A DNA stretch of 64,000 nt, taken from assembly GCA_028752905.1 (NCBI GenBank), contig JAQNBH010000003.1, positions 38,996,472-39,060,471 on the forward strand, in the 5' to 3' direction. The notes under the pieces were generated by a model. The model did no database searches and was not told the DNA's origin. It saw only the letters and a program-made list of their open reading frames with translations. This DNA is from Cladorhizidae sp. MBARI D1340-BT2 (lineage: Eukaryota; Porifera; Demospongiae; Poecilosclerida; Cladorhizidae). The position numbers and the translations under genes are program-made. Every line of letters starts with the position of its first letter. The stretch's first letter is position 1. Positions 19,348 through 29,414 of this stretch are shown piece by piece.

Positions 19348-20450
19348 TGATTCCAAGGAATGTGGCTCACTCCATGTAGGATCGATGTCAGACAAGATCA
19401 GCGAGTTGATCACACAAGAGTGCAGTCAGTTATGCTTCCTCTCCAGTGTATGTCTCCTGTACACAAAAAAAAACGATGGCAAGACCACGTTTAGCTCTCA
19501 AAGGGCTCCAGGTCACATTCGTTATTTTTGACACCAGTGCAGACAAGGTTCATCTCAACTTGGATCTGTCGGGATTTTCAGATCGGGCCGAATTGGTGAG
19601 TGTGTACAATTTTTTTATAGCTTATGTGGAAGAGGTTAGGAATGGAATTGAACAAGGTCAAGTACGTGGCCAGTCTTCAGGGGTTTGTCAAAAAAGATAC
19701 ACAGTGTGTGTATTTGACATCACGATACAGTTGTACGATCCGGAAGTGGCCAGTTCCAAACCCTGGATGAAACTCACCAGAATACACGACACAAAAAACC
19801 CTCGCTGTGTCGGTGGGGATCTCTCGGAAACAGTGAATTCCACTTGTTGGATACGGCAAACATCAAACGAGCCTTACCTGGACCTTTGGAGGCGTCACTG
19901 ATTCTTTCCATGCACACTGTTATATGTGCAGTTAGGGCAATTTACCGACTCAATGTCGCAGCAACTTGCCTTGTGTCTCTGCTGTAGACCCAGAATTCCC
20001 GTCCACAAACAACCCCGCTACATATTTGGGCAGCAAACTGGCTGTCAGTTGTGCACATAGCTTGCGTCAACGTTCGTTTGCAGACCGTAATATATACACC
20101 TCCATGGGTTTTACGGCTGGCATCTCATCTCAAAAATGTGTCCGGGTTTCTTGCATCCGATGCACCAGTGCTTCTTGCACAAATAGCAGCAATCATGGAG
20201 CAGAATAGAACCCGATATGCCAATAATTCCACGTATAAGAGTAATACGACATTTCAGAACGAACCACTCTCAAGATGCTTGTATGCAAATTGAAGTCCTA
20301 ACACCATTCTCTCTCACATTGCGGTTTAGTAAAACAGAGAAGGTTGAAGAACACAATAAAGTTATCTCACTGGTCAAGGTAATTATGAAAATGACTAGTA
20401 GCTACAGAGAAACTATTTCCAATACAATGAGTAATGAAGACTCGGAGTGA
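19348..20450 (+). pseudogene. Decayed plus-strand coding region, family unknown, unit 1
   Basis: Successive plus-strand frames read like protein but shift: MARPRLALKGLQVTF (from 19,476), NLDLSGFSDRAELVSVYNFF and VCVFDITIQLYDPEVAS to a stop at 19,901; then in other frames ANIKRALPGPLEASLILSMH, VLRLASHLKNVSGFLASDAP, and a last piece LTPFSLTLRFSKTEKVEEHN ending NEDSE at 20,450. In units 2 and 3 the frame before 19,476 is also open, making one ORF of 228 codons. The amphipathic, Val/Leu-rich texture resembles a real protein, but I do not recognise it. Next to the ORF A scrap, a viral gene is possible (inference). Confidence 0.4.
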
Positions 20451-22863
20451 TATAGAGGCTGAATCAATAATAAATTACAAAAACGATTATTAAGGGGGGA
20501 AAACTGCTGTTAAAAAAATGCCCACTTTGTCGAGTAATACCCATATTTTATTCAGTGTTTATTGGGAGAACTCCTTTACTGTTAAGGTTTGACTTGATCC
20601 ATGTCTGGTGGAGTGATCCATTGGAAAGAGGATTAGTTTGTCCAAACATTATTTACTTCTTCAGCTTATGATCACTGAAAAAACTACATTGGCTCAAATT
20701 ATAGCCATGTGGCGAAACAGAGGCTGGTCTTCATCTTCAGCAGTTCCTGCTAAAGTCAAACATCAGAAAATATATTTGTTCCATGAAATGTGTCCAAAGT
20801 TATGTTCATTTCTTCAGCAAGGAACACAATATGCAGTAAATAAATAAAAAATATATTTTAATCGTCTGTACAACAATAACATCAATAAGAAAACACAAAG
20901 TATTAAAATTATCAAGTGCAGGATACATATGAAACTGACAATTCCAAGTAATGACAGGGAGACTGCTACGTACAAAAACAAAACAAAAAAAGATAACACA
21001 AATTCTAAAGGTACATATGAAACTCACAATTACAAGTAATGACAGGGTGACAAAAATAACAACAAAAACACAATTAAAATTATAAAGTGCAAGGTACATA
21101 TGAATCTGACAATTCCCAAGTAATAATTTCGCGACTGCTATGCACAAAAAAGAGAAACAAACAAAAAGTAACATCACGTTAAGGATTAAGCAACAAGTTA
21201 ACTGAAAGTTAAGTGTTTCATGTTAACATGATGAGTTAGTATTTATTATCTTTAAAACCAACTTCAGTTTGAGTGAAATGTATTGAAATGAGAAAAAGTA
21301 CAAACGAAACCTAGGGAAAATATATCCAGCACTGCTTCAGTTTGGACAGGTAGAAATAAATGAGGACATTAATGTAGACTCAATCGTTGTAGCTGTCAAA
21401 AGACATGTCCTCCTCCATCTTCAACATGATGGATAGTGGTCGACAACTTCCACTGGATAAAAGATGGAAGATATATTATCAGTACTTTTCATCCTTCATA
21501 GTTCAAGTTGCTTCATTGGCTAGTGATCAGTATCTTCAAGGTATTGTTTGCCACCAGGTATAGCTTCAGAGAGAAGGCTATTATACACTCATTTAATGTC
21601 ATTGGATGCCTGATCTCAATACAAGCTGATGAATTGCTTAAGCACACCGTCTCATCTTGATGCAAGATGACTTGTGCATCATTCCAGTGAGTTTCAACTT
21701 TCTTTAATTTTTCTAATACCAACCTTCCATAGTTCCTGGTAAATAAGCATTTTATCTTCTTTTCATTTTTTTCTTGACGGAACGTAACAATGACATTGTG
21801 AGAGGTGAAAATGATGTAGAAATCTTACAACCAAATAATTTATAATAATACTTGCTACACATAAAAACGCACAACAAAATATAAAATACAATAACAGTGT
21901 TCACATACATCATAACAAATATACTGGAAAATATATATATACACGAGAAAAAACAAGCCAAAATGAAAATACACAGATTTTTTTTTAAACACCTTTTTTC
22001 CCCAGAGAAAGAGAACAGTAAAAAGAGAAGACTGCAGCAGCAGCAAGCCTATGTTGTTAGACATTCTTTCTTTGCATATGTATATATTTTTATTATGTTT
22101 TTTTTATCACTCCAATGTTATATTCAGTTGGCATTTGAATAACTCCTTATCCCCGACTTCCAGAGATTTGAGAAACACGACTACAGTTACAAGTAATACT
22201 CCTCGATAAAAGCCAGGCACAATTGTTCTATCTTGACATTAGATAGCTTGAGGAAAGATTGTAGCAGTGTAGAATAACTTTGGGCAAGATGTAGAGCAGT
22301 GTACAATAATATCAAACAAAAAATAAATTTCAGGAGGGGCAGGGAGGGTATGAATGAATAATGAATTGATGGAATGATTTGTTCGGTCTCATTGTATCTT
22401 CTATAGCACTCCATAGACTAACTATTACATTCACACAATCACCATTGCACAGCTCAATACTGTTCATGCAATTATGTCATACAACACACACAAACATCTG
22501 GATGCTGTGCACACAACATATGGGGGAGAATTCAGGATGCTGGTCAAGCCAATTCCCAGAAGCCTTACAATTACATAGCATTAGATGCAAAGCACATCCT
22601 TTGAGATGCCCACTAAGCGTAGGATAGTCCTTTGAGAGACCATTAACTAAAGCCAAAAAGGCATAAAAATCTTGAAAAATACATCTTCTTACGACCTTGA
22701 ATTCAATGGGGCCACAACTAATATCAGCACCTAGCAATGAGTGGCAATGATGCCTGTAGCACTGCTGACATTGCACTGCTATCGATGATTAAATGCTCTA
22801 AAAGAAGGGTTGCGTTCAGTTATGATCGCATGGACTAGTCCTTGCACTAAGAACACTAGCATC
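20451..22863. other. AT-rich spacer with a short imperfect triple repeat, unit 1
   Basis: No supported gene. Three imperfect copies of a sequence like GTACATATGAAACTCACAATTACAAGTAATGAC lie near 20,915-20,965, 21,008-21,050 and 21,088-21,130. Short hydrophobic frames on both strands are compositional. The equivalent regions are 31,261-33,674 and 42,073-44,487. Confidence 0.5.
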
Positions 22864-23041
22864 CATTCCTTGCATCTACGTAGTGGATATATGGTTGGAA
22901 GAAGTGGTAGAATGTGGGTTAAAGATAGCACACAAGCACATCTCAAAGGTACCATTCCTTGCATCTACGTAGTGGATATATGGTTGGAAGAAGTGGTAGA
23001 ATGTGGGTTACAGATAGCACACAAGCACATCTCAAAGGTAC
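22864..23041. repeat. 89-bp tandem duplication (2 copies), unit 1
   Basis: CATTCCTTGCATCTACGTAG starts at 22,864 and again at 22,953 and both copies run to TCTCAAAGGTACC. Equivalents start at 33,675 and 44,488. Confidence 0.85.
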
Positions 23042-23681
23042 CAGAGGACCATATGTGAACCTCGTCCAGTTACAGAAAAAACATTTACAGAGCTTTATCT
23101 TCAGAAATTGTGAGATTGGAAACGTGCAGGTAAGCATTTTATACAATTACACTTTTCTTCATCACGTTCAATGGAACTACAAACACCAACAATCATCGTG
23201 GAAATTGCTAACACACTCACTTAATGTGCTACAGGTGAGCAAACCAAACTCTCTGCAGGGCAAGGACACTGTTATGCACGTTACGTGTTACACACTTTGC
23301 ATGTGCACTGCTATGGCATGTGTAATCTGATGTGAAGAAAGATGCTTCTAGTTACTCACCAACTTTTACCAAGAAGCGCGATGAGTTGGTAATGGGGGAA
23401 GGAGGATCAATACAGGAGAGAATGTCCTCTCGTGGGACAGGGAGGCGGTCGGCTCTCGCTGGCCAGTTCCATCTCTTAAGCCCCAGCAGATTTTAAAAAA
23501 TTTAGCGACAGTTGAGTGGGAGTGCTGCTCTCCACTTCTCCCACAAAATATTTTCTGTCAGGTTGTAGTCAGATGCAGAGCAGCAGCTGTTTGTTGTATT
23601 CCTCTGCTTGTGCTCTCTTGATAAATATGTGCTTGAGAAAATGGGGAAGAAGGGCGAGGATGTGCTCCTTCAAGTCATCAG
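23042..23681. other. No gene seen
   Basis: Spacer between the 89-bp repeat and the minus-strand ORF. Short plus-strand frames (23,516-23,746) are antisense to the next gene. A GGGGGAAGGAGGATCAATAC segment near 23,395 may continue the transposon below. Equivalents: 33,853-34,492 and 44,666-45,305. Confidence 0.4.
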
Positions 23682-24212
23682 TCATCCCTTATGAACAACT
23701 TTATTTAGGCGCTCATTCTCGTCCTTCTCCCACTCGAGCCATGTGACTGCCTGTTCCACTTGCACTACCTGATCATACTGCTCAAGGAAGCGTTGACCAT
23801 CACGGCAGTTGTTGCACTGATTCAGCCAGCACTTGTTTGAAGGGTTCTCACACATGAAGGAGTCAGGGGTAGTGGGGGAATACCGGGGGATATCTGGCAC
23901 CACCTTGTGGAGTGCCTCCAATGCCAAAATGACATCCTCATGGTACTGACAGATACATGCATTGTGTGGGGTCTGGCTTACATAGAGTACATGGGTTGGT
24001 CTAAGAGTCTTGAACTTTGTTAGACCAACTTTTTCATTGAGGTAGTCCTGGGTGAAAAGAGCATGACACTCCTTCAGGGTACAGACCAAGTGATGGATCT
24101 GTTTCTTCTCCATTCCCACTTTCCTGGCATCATTTTTAAAAATCAAAAGCTGTAAATTGGTTTGTGGCTTGTCATAGCTAACAGCTGTGATTAGAGCGAA
24201 ACCAAATTGCAA
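23682..24212 (-). pseudogene. Cys/His-rich transposon-type protein fragment, unit 1
   Basis: Minus-strand frame of 176 codons without an upstream ATG; an in-frame TAG lies just upstream within the hairpin at 24,212-24,275, so the 5' end is cut by that repeat. Motifs: HHLVCTLKECHALF, KFKTLRPTHVLYVS, PHNACICQYHEDV, CWLNQCNNC and TWLEWEKDEN. I have seen this layout (LRP-HVL, PHN-C-C-H, C-x-C, W-W) in uncharacterised transposon-linked proteins of cnidarians and sponges, where a DDE-like domain follows; here the frame stops at KVVHKG. The Cys and His pairs suggest metal binding. Function unproven. Confidence 0.5.
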
Positions 24213-24275
24213 TAACTAAAGTGGTTGTTGAATGGCAAATACGGCAGGTTGCCATTCAACAACCACTTTAGTTAT
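24212..24275. repeat. Perfect 27-bp hairpin, unit 1
   Basis: ATAACTAAAGTGGTTGTTGA plus 7 bases (24,212-24,238) returns as its exact reverse complement at 24,249-24,275 around a 10-base loop. It sits between the minus-strand ORF and a dispersed repeat, so it may mark the end of a transposon. Confidence 0.9.
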
Positions 24276-24279
24276 GGGG

Positions 24280-24515
24280 TTCTGCCAAACGGAGGAGGGT
24301 CCCTGCCTTGGATGTTTCTGCATGCATCTTCTGGCATCTTCTGACAAAACATGTCTCTAGAGATATTTTATATATCATTGGAAAGCACATAGAACAAGCA
24401 ACAATTTGAGCATAAAATTATCTACACAAACCAATTATTAAAAAAGTTATGGGCAGTCAAAAGTCAAAAACGTTTTTAGCCAGTCTGGGGGTGGTCCCCC
24501 CCCCTTAAGGGGAGA
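24280..24515. repeat. Dispersed repeat, also at 60.1-60.4 kb, unit 1
   Basis: Phrases TCTGCCAAACGGAGGAGGGT, CTTGGATGTTTCTGCATGCA, ATTTTATATATCATTGGAAA and GTTATGGGCAGTCAAAAGTC match 60,140-60,250 and, inverted, 60,325-60,410. Ends in CCCCCCCTTAAGGGG. Equivalents are 35,091-35,326 and 45,904-46,128. Confidence 0.65.
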
Positions 24516-24604
24516 CGAGAGCATTACTTATCCCCTCTGAGAGTCTAGCAAGATCTCTGAGCCACTCAGGACCAAGGGAAAATCCTTCAGCCCTCGAAAA
24601 TCCC

Positions 24605-25624
24605 AAGGTATTGCCAACAGAAGACTCTGTGGACGATGCCAAAGCTGATAAGAGTCTGATCCCAGATAAAACCCGTCTATTTCTGGATAGTTGTACCACA
24701 GACGATGCCGAATCTGACAAGGATGCTGTACCTTTTACACAACACCAATTCAATTCTACGAAATGGAAGGAACCTCCTTTCGTAGATTTGAGAGATCATG
24801 CTGATTTCTCCAAGGCTGGTCAACTATCTGACGGATCTGCTATATCTAATAACATCAATTAGAGTATTGTAACTTTATGGGATATATTATGTGATACAAG
24901 AAAAATACTGGAGATTTCGGAAGAAGGTGAATTGTCTACTATTTATACCCGGCAATAGAAAATACTCGTAGACACATTCTTGTTGTATTTCGACTACCTC
25001 AATAGACATGCAGGTCTTCTGAAAAAACATGACGCACAAGAATTGTCAACATACTGTTTAGATCTCTTGGTTGCATCGACTCAATGTTAGGCTTCTTGTG
25101 ATATTCCTTTATCGGATGGTCATTGGTTGTGGTTTTTGAATAGAGATGCAGATGTTCCAATTAGCTTCCCGCATAATACGGGGTCATATGTATTAAAACC
25201 TACTCAGTACGGTCTGGAGTTTAAATGGTTGAAACCATGGCTGTTACAGAACATAGATGTTTATATGGATGCCGAATACAGTAAGAATTTCTTGGGCGAA
25301 GAAAGAAAGGAACGTATGTATGCTTTATGTTGGTTATGTATTGTATATCTTGCTTACTTCCAAATAATTATATTGTCAATGTTTTATGCAGATGTTTTAG
25401 GTGCAATAAAGTTTATTGCATCACCAGTAAGAATCTTATTTGTCGACATGGACATCAGGATTGCAGGTGTGCTGGGTCTGGCTTTTCACCACTCCCCGGT
25501 TAGGAGACCTGTTTTGTCTCTTTTGTCTCTTGTGTATATATCCTTTGTTGATGAAGAGTTGATGAAGAACCCCCAAAAAGCAGTCAACGGGTGTTGTATT
25601 ATATTTTTTATTATATCCTTGTAG
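24605..25624 (+). pseudogene. Coding region with three in-frame TAG codons, unit 1
   Basis: A single plus-strand frame from about 24,611 to 25,624 is open except for TAG at 24,860, 24,956 and 25,088. It reads like protein throughout: acidic start EDSVDDAKADKSLIPDKTRL, then LFLDSCTTDDAE, DGHWLWFLNRDADVPIS and MDAEYSKNFLGEERKE. A likely intron (25,314-25,391, GTATGT to ATGCAG, 78 bp) precedes HVLGAIKFIASPVRILFVDM. The start is unknown (only TTG seen). Family not recognised. After about 25,520 the frame enters repeat DNA. Confidence 0.45.
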
Positions 25625-26363
25625 ATGAACCCCCTCCCCCCCAAAAGAGGAGAAGGCCAGACCCCCAAAAGAGGGGAAACCTAGCCACCACCAGCGACCC
25701 CAATGCCAGCCACCGCCAAACCACTGGTTAGGACCTGTTTTGTCAATATATCTGTTTTGGGTCCATTGAATTGTTTTGTATTATATCCTTGTTGATGAAG
25801 AACCCCCCAAAAGGAGTCAACGGGTGTTGTATTATATCCTTGTATTATATCCTTGTAGATGAACACCCCTGCTGGAGCCACCCCAATGCCAGCCCCCCCC
25901 CCACCACCAGAACACCCCTGCTGGAGCCACCCCAATCACAGCCCCCCCCCCCCCCCCACCACCAGCGTCCCCAAACCACTTGTTAGGACCTGTTTTGTCA
26001 ATATGTCTGTTTTCAGAGCTAGAAATAACAGGCGGGTCATTGGTCATTTTCTGAGCAATTCACCAATTTGCCAGATTGTCCTAACAGCAAATAACAAGCT
26101 TAGTGGCTACTACTAGTCAGCGGCTTAGTGTTGCAGCTGCAGTGGTTAACAAGAAGAAAAATTTATTAGTTGTGAAAAAGAAAAAGGAGGGAAAAAATGG
26201 TGTGGTTAGCTAATAGCATGCAGTGCGTGCCCTTGGCTAATTGGTGCCCTAGGCTAATTGTATCCCTAGGCTAATTGCAATGTACGGAGGCTGAGGTCTG
26301 GTGATTGTAGGAAACAGCTGAGCTAGGTACAAATGATTTCAATGCTGATAGTAGCATTGAGTT
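25625..26363. repeat. C-rich and short direct repeats, unit 1
   Basis: Repeated GTTAGGACCTGTTTTGTCAATAT (25,730; 25,981), CCCCTGCTGGAGCCACCCCAAT (25,866; 25,916), poly-C runs with ACCACC, and three CCCTAGGCTAATTG-like copies near 26,229-26,279. Frames here are Pro/Gly-rich artefacts. Equivalent region 36,436-37,174. Confidence 0.6.
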
Positions 26364-26513
26364 ATGGTGCAACTAGACCAAACCAGTGGCCAAGCAGGAA
26401 GAAAGCCTGCTACTGCTACACCAAGCACCTCAGCATTGGTAGTGAATGAAGATGAAGAGAATGAGTCAGACAGAAGTAGTGAGTCTGGTGACAATCTTCC
26501 TTTAGAAGACTAG
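26364..26513 (+). CDS. Small acidic ORF, 49 aa, unit 1
   Basis: ATG 26364 to TAG 26511-26513. Thr/Pro/Ala then Glu/Asp/Ser-rich (NEDEENESDRSSESGDNLPL). It resembles the disordered acidic start of a transposase or nuclear protein; identity unknown. Unit 2 copy at 37,175-37,324. Confidence 0.25.
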   Translation: MVQLDQTSGQAGRKPATATPSTSALVVNEDEENESDRSSESGDNLPLED

Positions 26514-26674
26514 GATAACTGGATGGAGAACATGCAGTGACATTTTTGTCCTACTTAACTTTTCATGCTGTATTGTCATTTGTTTTTGTTGTCCTCCATC
26601 AGGTACTGTGCCTAAATTAATTGTAGTCACAAATTTAAAAAAAATTCACCAAATAAAGACCTCGTTAATTTCTT

Positions 26675-26692
26675 GGGCGACTATAGTCGCCC
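26675..26692. repeat. 18-bp perfect palindrome before an (ATTG) tract
   Basis: GGGCGACTATAGTCGCCC, followed by TGATTGATTGATT, just upstream of the zinc-finger exon. Such a simple-sequence tail can mark the 3' end of a SINE or LINE. Unit 2 copy at 37,486-37,503. Confidence 0.6.
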
Positions 26693-26730
26693 TTTGCAGT
26701 TGAAGGATTGATTGATTGATTACCTTAAAG

Positions 26731-27010
26731 ATGGCCTGCTACATATGCAAGGGCATTTATAAAGTGAACAAGAAGGGCTTCATAAGGCCGCATGGTCCGA
26801 TGAATAATCGGTGTGAAGGTGGAGGCTTCCCACCAGGTTAGTAGACCTTTTCTTATCCTTTCTTTTAGTAGAGATTACTGCACTGATTATCCTTCCCCCT
26901 CAGCCGCACCAGAAGACACCACCACTCCCACACCAGAAGACACCACCACTCCCACACCAGAAGACACCACCACTCCAACACCAGAAGACACCACCACTCC
27001 CACACTATGA
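26731..27010 (+). CDS. Two-exon zinc-ribbon-like protein with TTTPTPED repeats, unit 1
   Basis: Exon 1 26,731-26,836 starts MACYICKGIYKVNKKGF and contains IRPHGPMNNRCEGGGFPP, a CX2C...H...C arrangement like the HGPxNxRC finger of some retroelement proteins. GTTAGT to CCCCTCAG (26,837-26,903) fits an intron. Exon 2 is four copies of a 24-bp repeat coding PEDTTTPT, ending TGA 27,008-27,010: about 70 residues. Whether it ends here or splices on to the coiled-coil exon at 27,187 is unclear. Unit 2 copy at about 37,543-37,822. Confidence 0.45.
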
Positions 27011-27186
27011 ATGATACTATTATTATTGCAAGTATACCAACATTTAGTAGAAGTATAATGACTGACCAATATTAGAAAATGACCTAGCAAATCTTATTAT
27101 GCTAGGACATCATGTCCTACCAACATTAAACCTTATTTCTAGCTCTGTGTTTTGGGTCCATTTAAATTATTTTGTGTTATATCCTA

Positions 27187-27465
27187 GGAGAAGGAGATGG
27201 AGGAGTGGGAGAAGAAGATGGAGGAGAGGGAGAAGGGGGTGGAGGAGAGGGAGAAGAAGATAGAGGAGAGGGAGGAGAAGATGAAGGAGAGCGAGGAGAA
27301 GGAGAAGGAGATGGGGAGAATGTTATGAAATTGGAGGTCTCACTGATTCAATATTAATCTTCTCCCTCTCCTCCATCTCCCTCTCCTTCTCCCTCTCCTT
27401 CTCCCTCTCCTCCATCTTCTTCTCCCTCTCCTCCATCTTCTTCCCTCTCCTCCTTCTCCCTCACC
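27187..27465 (+). repeat. GA-rich coiled-coil exon followed by TC-rich inverted block, unit 1
   Basis: After ATATCCTAG the purine strand codes MEEWEKKMEEREKG-type heptads to about 27,323; from 27,358 the pyrimidine strand carries the reverse-complement-like CTCCCTCTCCTCCATCTTCT series. Together they could fold back or form triplex-like structure. Unit 2 copy at 37,999-38,277. Confidence 0.5.
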
Positions 27466-27483
27466 CATTAGTTGTTCGAGAAA

Positions 27484-27825
27484 ATGTCGCACCGCAACCG
27501 GGCAGTTATAATGCTGACTTATGGTGATTTTGTAATTTGTTCTGTAAGTTAATCAATCCCAGTTAGGTGATTAAATAAGCTTATCATCTTCATCCTGCAG
27601 ATTTGCAAACACAAGAGCTCGGTTGCGGTGACGTATGAGAAGCATATGAAGGGTCACAAAAACAATGTACGGGTGCTGCCAGGCGGCGTATTAAAGATCG
27701 TCAATGGGGTGTAAGTGCAGGCTGATATTTTTGTACTACTGATTATTCAAATCCCACTTATCTTATGTTGTAGGGAAAGATACACCAAGTTTAACTATAG
27801 TATGCAGGTTATAAATTCAGATTGA
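27484..27825 (+). CDS. Three-exon single C2H2 zinc-finger protein, 73 aa, unit 1
   Basis: ATG 27484. Exons 27,484-27,543, 27,601-27,710 and 27,774-27,825, with GTAAGT donors and CTGCAG/TTGTAG acceptors; the spliced frame ends at TGA 27,823-27,825. The first intron falls inside a C2H2 finger, CSICKHKSSVAVTYEKHMKGH, CX2CX12HX4H, between the two Cys. If the second intron is retained the protein ends a few codons later at TAA 27,712. The start is basic (MSHRNRAV). A broken exon 1 paralogue lies at 28,713-28,778. Possibly part of a larger mobile-element gene with the neighbouring zinc-ribbon and coiled-coil exons. Unit 2 copy at 38,296-38,637. Confidence 0.45.
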
Positions 27826-28061
27826 TTTACCATTTTTTTGGTTTTTGTTAATGGACGTGCTATTGTATTTGTGTCTCTTTTCTCTCTTTTCTGCGGTTTT
27901 TTATGCTTTTTTTCCACTCTCTAATAAAAAAAGTAAACATTTTCCCTTTTTCTTCTTGTGTTTTTTAATAAAAAATCTAAATATACCGTCAATGGGGAGG
28001 AGTGTGAGATATAGGGCACTATGGTGTGTGTTGTTGTTTTTGTTCTGTTGTTTTTGTTCTG

Positions 28062-28540
28062 TTGAGTACAAATAGAGTGCACTTCATCTGCACCCCACCA
28101 GACTGAGTACAAATAGAGTGCACTTCATCTGCACCCCACCAGACTGAGTACAAATAGAGTGCACTTCATCTGCACCCCACCAGACTGAGTACAAATAGAG
28201 TGCACTTCATCTGCACCCCTCCAGACTGAGTACAAATAGAGTGCACTTCATCTGCACCCCTCCAGACTGAGTACAAATAGAGTGCACTTCATCTGCACCC
28301 CTCCAGACTGAGTACAAATAGAGTGCACTTCATCTGCACCCCACCAGACTGAGTACAAATAGAGTGCACTTCATCTGCACCCCTCCAGACTGAGTACAAA
28401 TAGAGTGCACTTCATCTGCACCCCACCAGACTGAGTACAAATAGAGTGCACTTCATCTGCACCCCACCAGACTGAGTGCAAGTAGAGTGCACTTCATCTG
28501 CACCCCACCAGACTGAGTACAAGTAGAGTGCAAATATAGC
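28062..28540. repeat. 41-bp minisatellite, about 11.5 copies, unit 1
   Basis: Unit GACTGAGTACAAATAGAGTG followed by CACTTCATCTGCACCCCACCA; GACTGAG at 28,101 and 28,142 gives the 41-bp period. Variants CCACCA/CCTCCA alternate. No spacers. Unit 2 copy at 38,874-39,352. Confidence 0.9.
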
Positions 28541-28712
28541 AAGAAACGGGTATGAAATTGGAGGTCTCACTGATTCAATATTAATCTTCTCCCTCTCCTC
28601 CATCTCCTTCTCCCTCTCCTTCTCCCTCTCCTTCTCCCTCTCCTCCATCTTCTTCTCCCTCTCCTCCATCTTCTTCCCTCTCCTCCATCTACTTCTCCCT
28701 CACCCATTAGTT

Positions 28713-28778
28713 GTTCCTGAAAAAGTCCCACCGCAACAGGGCGGTAGAAATGCTGGCTAAGTGTAATTTTATAATTTG
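28713..28778 (+). pseudogene. Broken paralogue of the zinc-finger exon 1, unit 2 start
   Basis: AAAAAGTCCCACCGCAACAG and the following bases resemble exon 1 at 27,484, with ATG changed to AAG, ending in GTGCT before the same GTAAGTTAATCAATCCCAGT donor. Exon 2 is missing; sequence jumps to the Gly/Asn-rich exon. Unit 3 copy at 39,525-39,590. Confidence 0.5.
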
Positions 28779-28805
28779 TGCTGTAAGTTAATCAATCCCA
28801 GTTAG

Positions 28806-29136
28806 GTGACACCTTTGGAACAGGAAGTGCTAATGGTTTGAGATCAAACCGTGCGAATCCCAACACAGGCTGGGGTACAAACAACTCTGGTTTTGGCATG
28901 AACAATCTAAATCCCAACACAGAACAACGCTGGTTTTGGCATGAATAACACAAATCCCAATGTAGGATTGGGAACAAATAGCTATGGATTCAATAGTGGG
29001 TATGGTGCAAACAATTACGGGGTATGGAATGAATAGTATCAATCCGAATTTTAATCCAACCACTTCTATTCAAACTTTCTCTAACATACAAACAAATTTC
29101 ATGCATCCAGCCACCACTCTAACAGGCACTAATTAA
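28806..29136 (+). pseudogene. Gly/Asn-rich C-terminal exon, unit 2
   Basis: Longer than in unit 1, with an extra leading part TFGTGSANGLRSNRANPN before NNSGFGMNNLNPN; frame shifts remain. A paralogue of the zinc-finger exon lies just upstream at 28,713-28,778. Confidence 0.35.
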
Positions 29137-29414
29137 ACACCACACTCATGTAACACCCTCACACCGCACCCTCATCCACTGTTAGAGCACATGTCATAAA
29201 TAGGCACTGAAGAAGGTCACACAAATTGACTGAAATATATTTGCCAATATACTACAGTTGTGAGTTCATAGGATTAATATCGATTGTAACTATTAACCTA
29301 CAGCTAGATACCCTTCCTCGATAAATAAGTTAGTAAGATGTCTAGATGTGATGAACCTCCAGCTAGATCGACCAGAAGCCACACCATGACCCCTGCTCCC
29401 CGGGCTGCAGTCGG
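29122..29414 (+). repeat. Diverged PLE terminal sequence, unit 2
   Basis: Unit 2 counterpart of 18,316-18,608. Confidence 0.6.

Larger units (their letters stand above)
17957..28550. repeat. Tandem segmental unit 1 (about 10.6 kb)
   Basis: First of three head-to-tail units. Equivalent points lie 10,806-10,812 bp apart (18,532/29,338; 21,513/32,324; 24,505/35,316). Unit 1 lacks about 210 bp present in unit 2 after the TC-rich block and lacks a 5-bp ACGAT insertion shared by units 2 and 3 near 29,955 and 40,766. Confidence 0.9.

Noticed and set aside
20806..22142. Hydrophobic ORFs resembling membrane proteins
   Set aside because: AT-rich frames on both strands over an imperfect DNA repeat, with start at non-ATG codons and no family motif.
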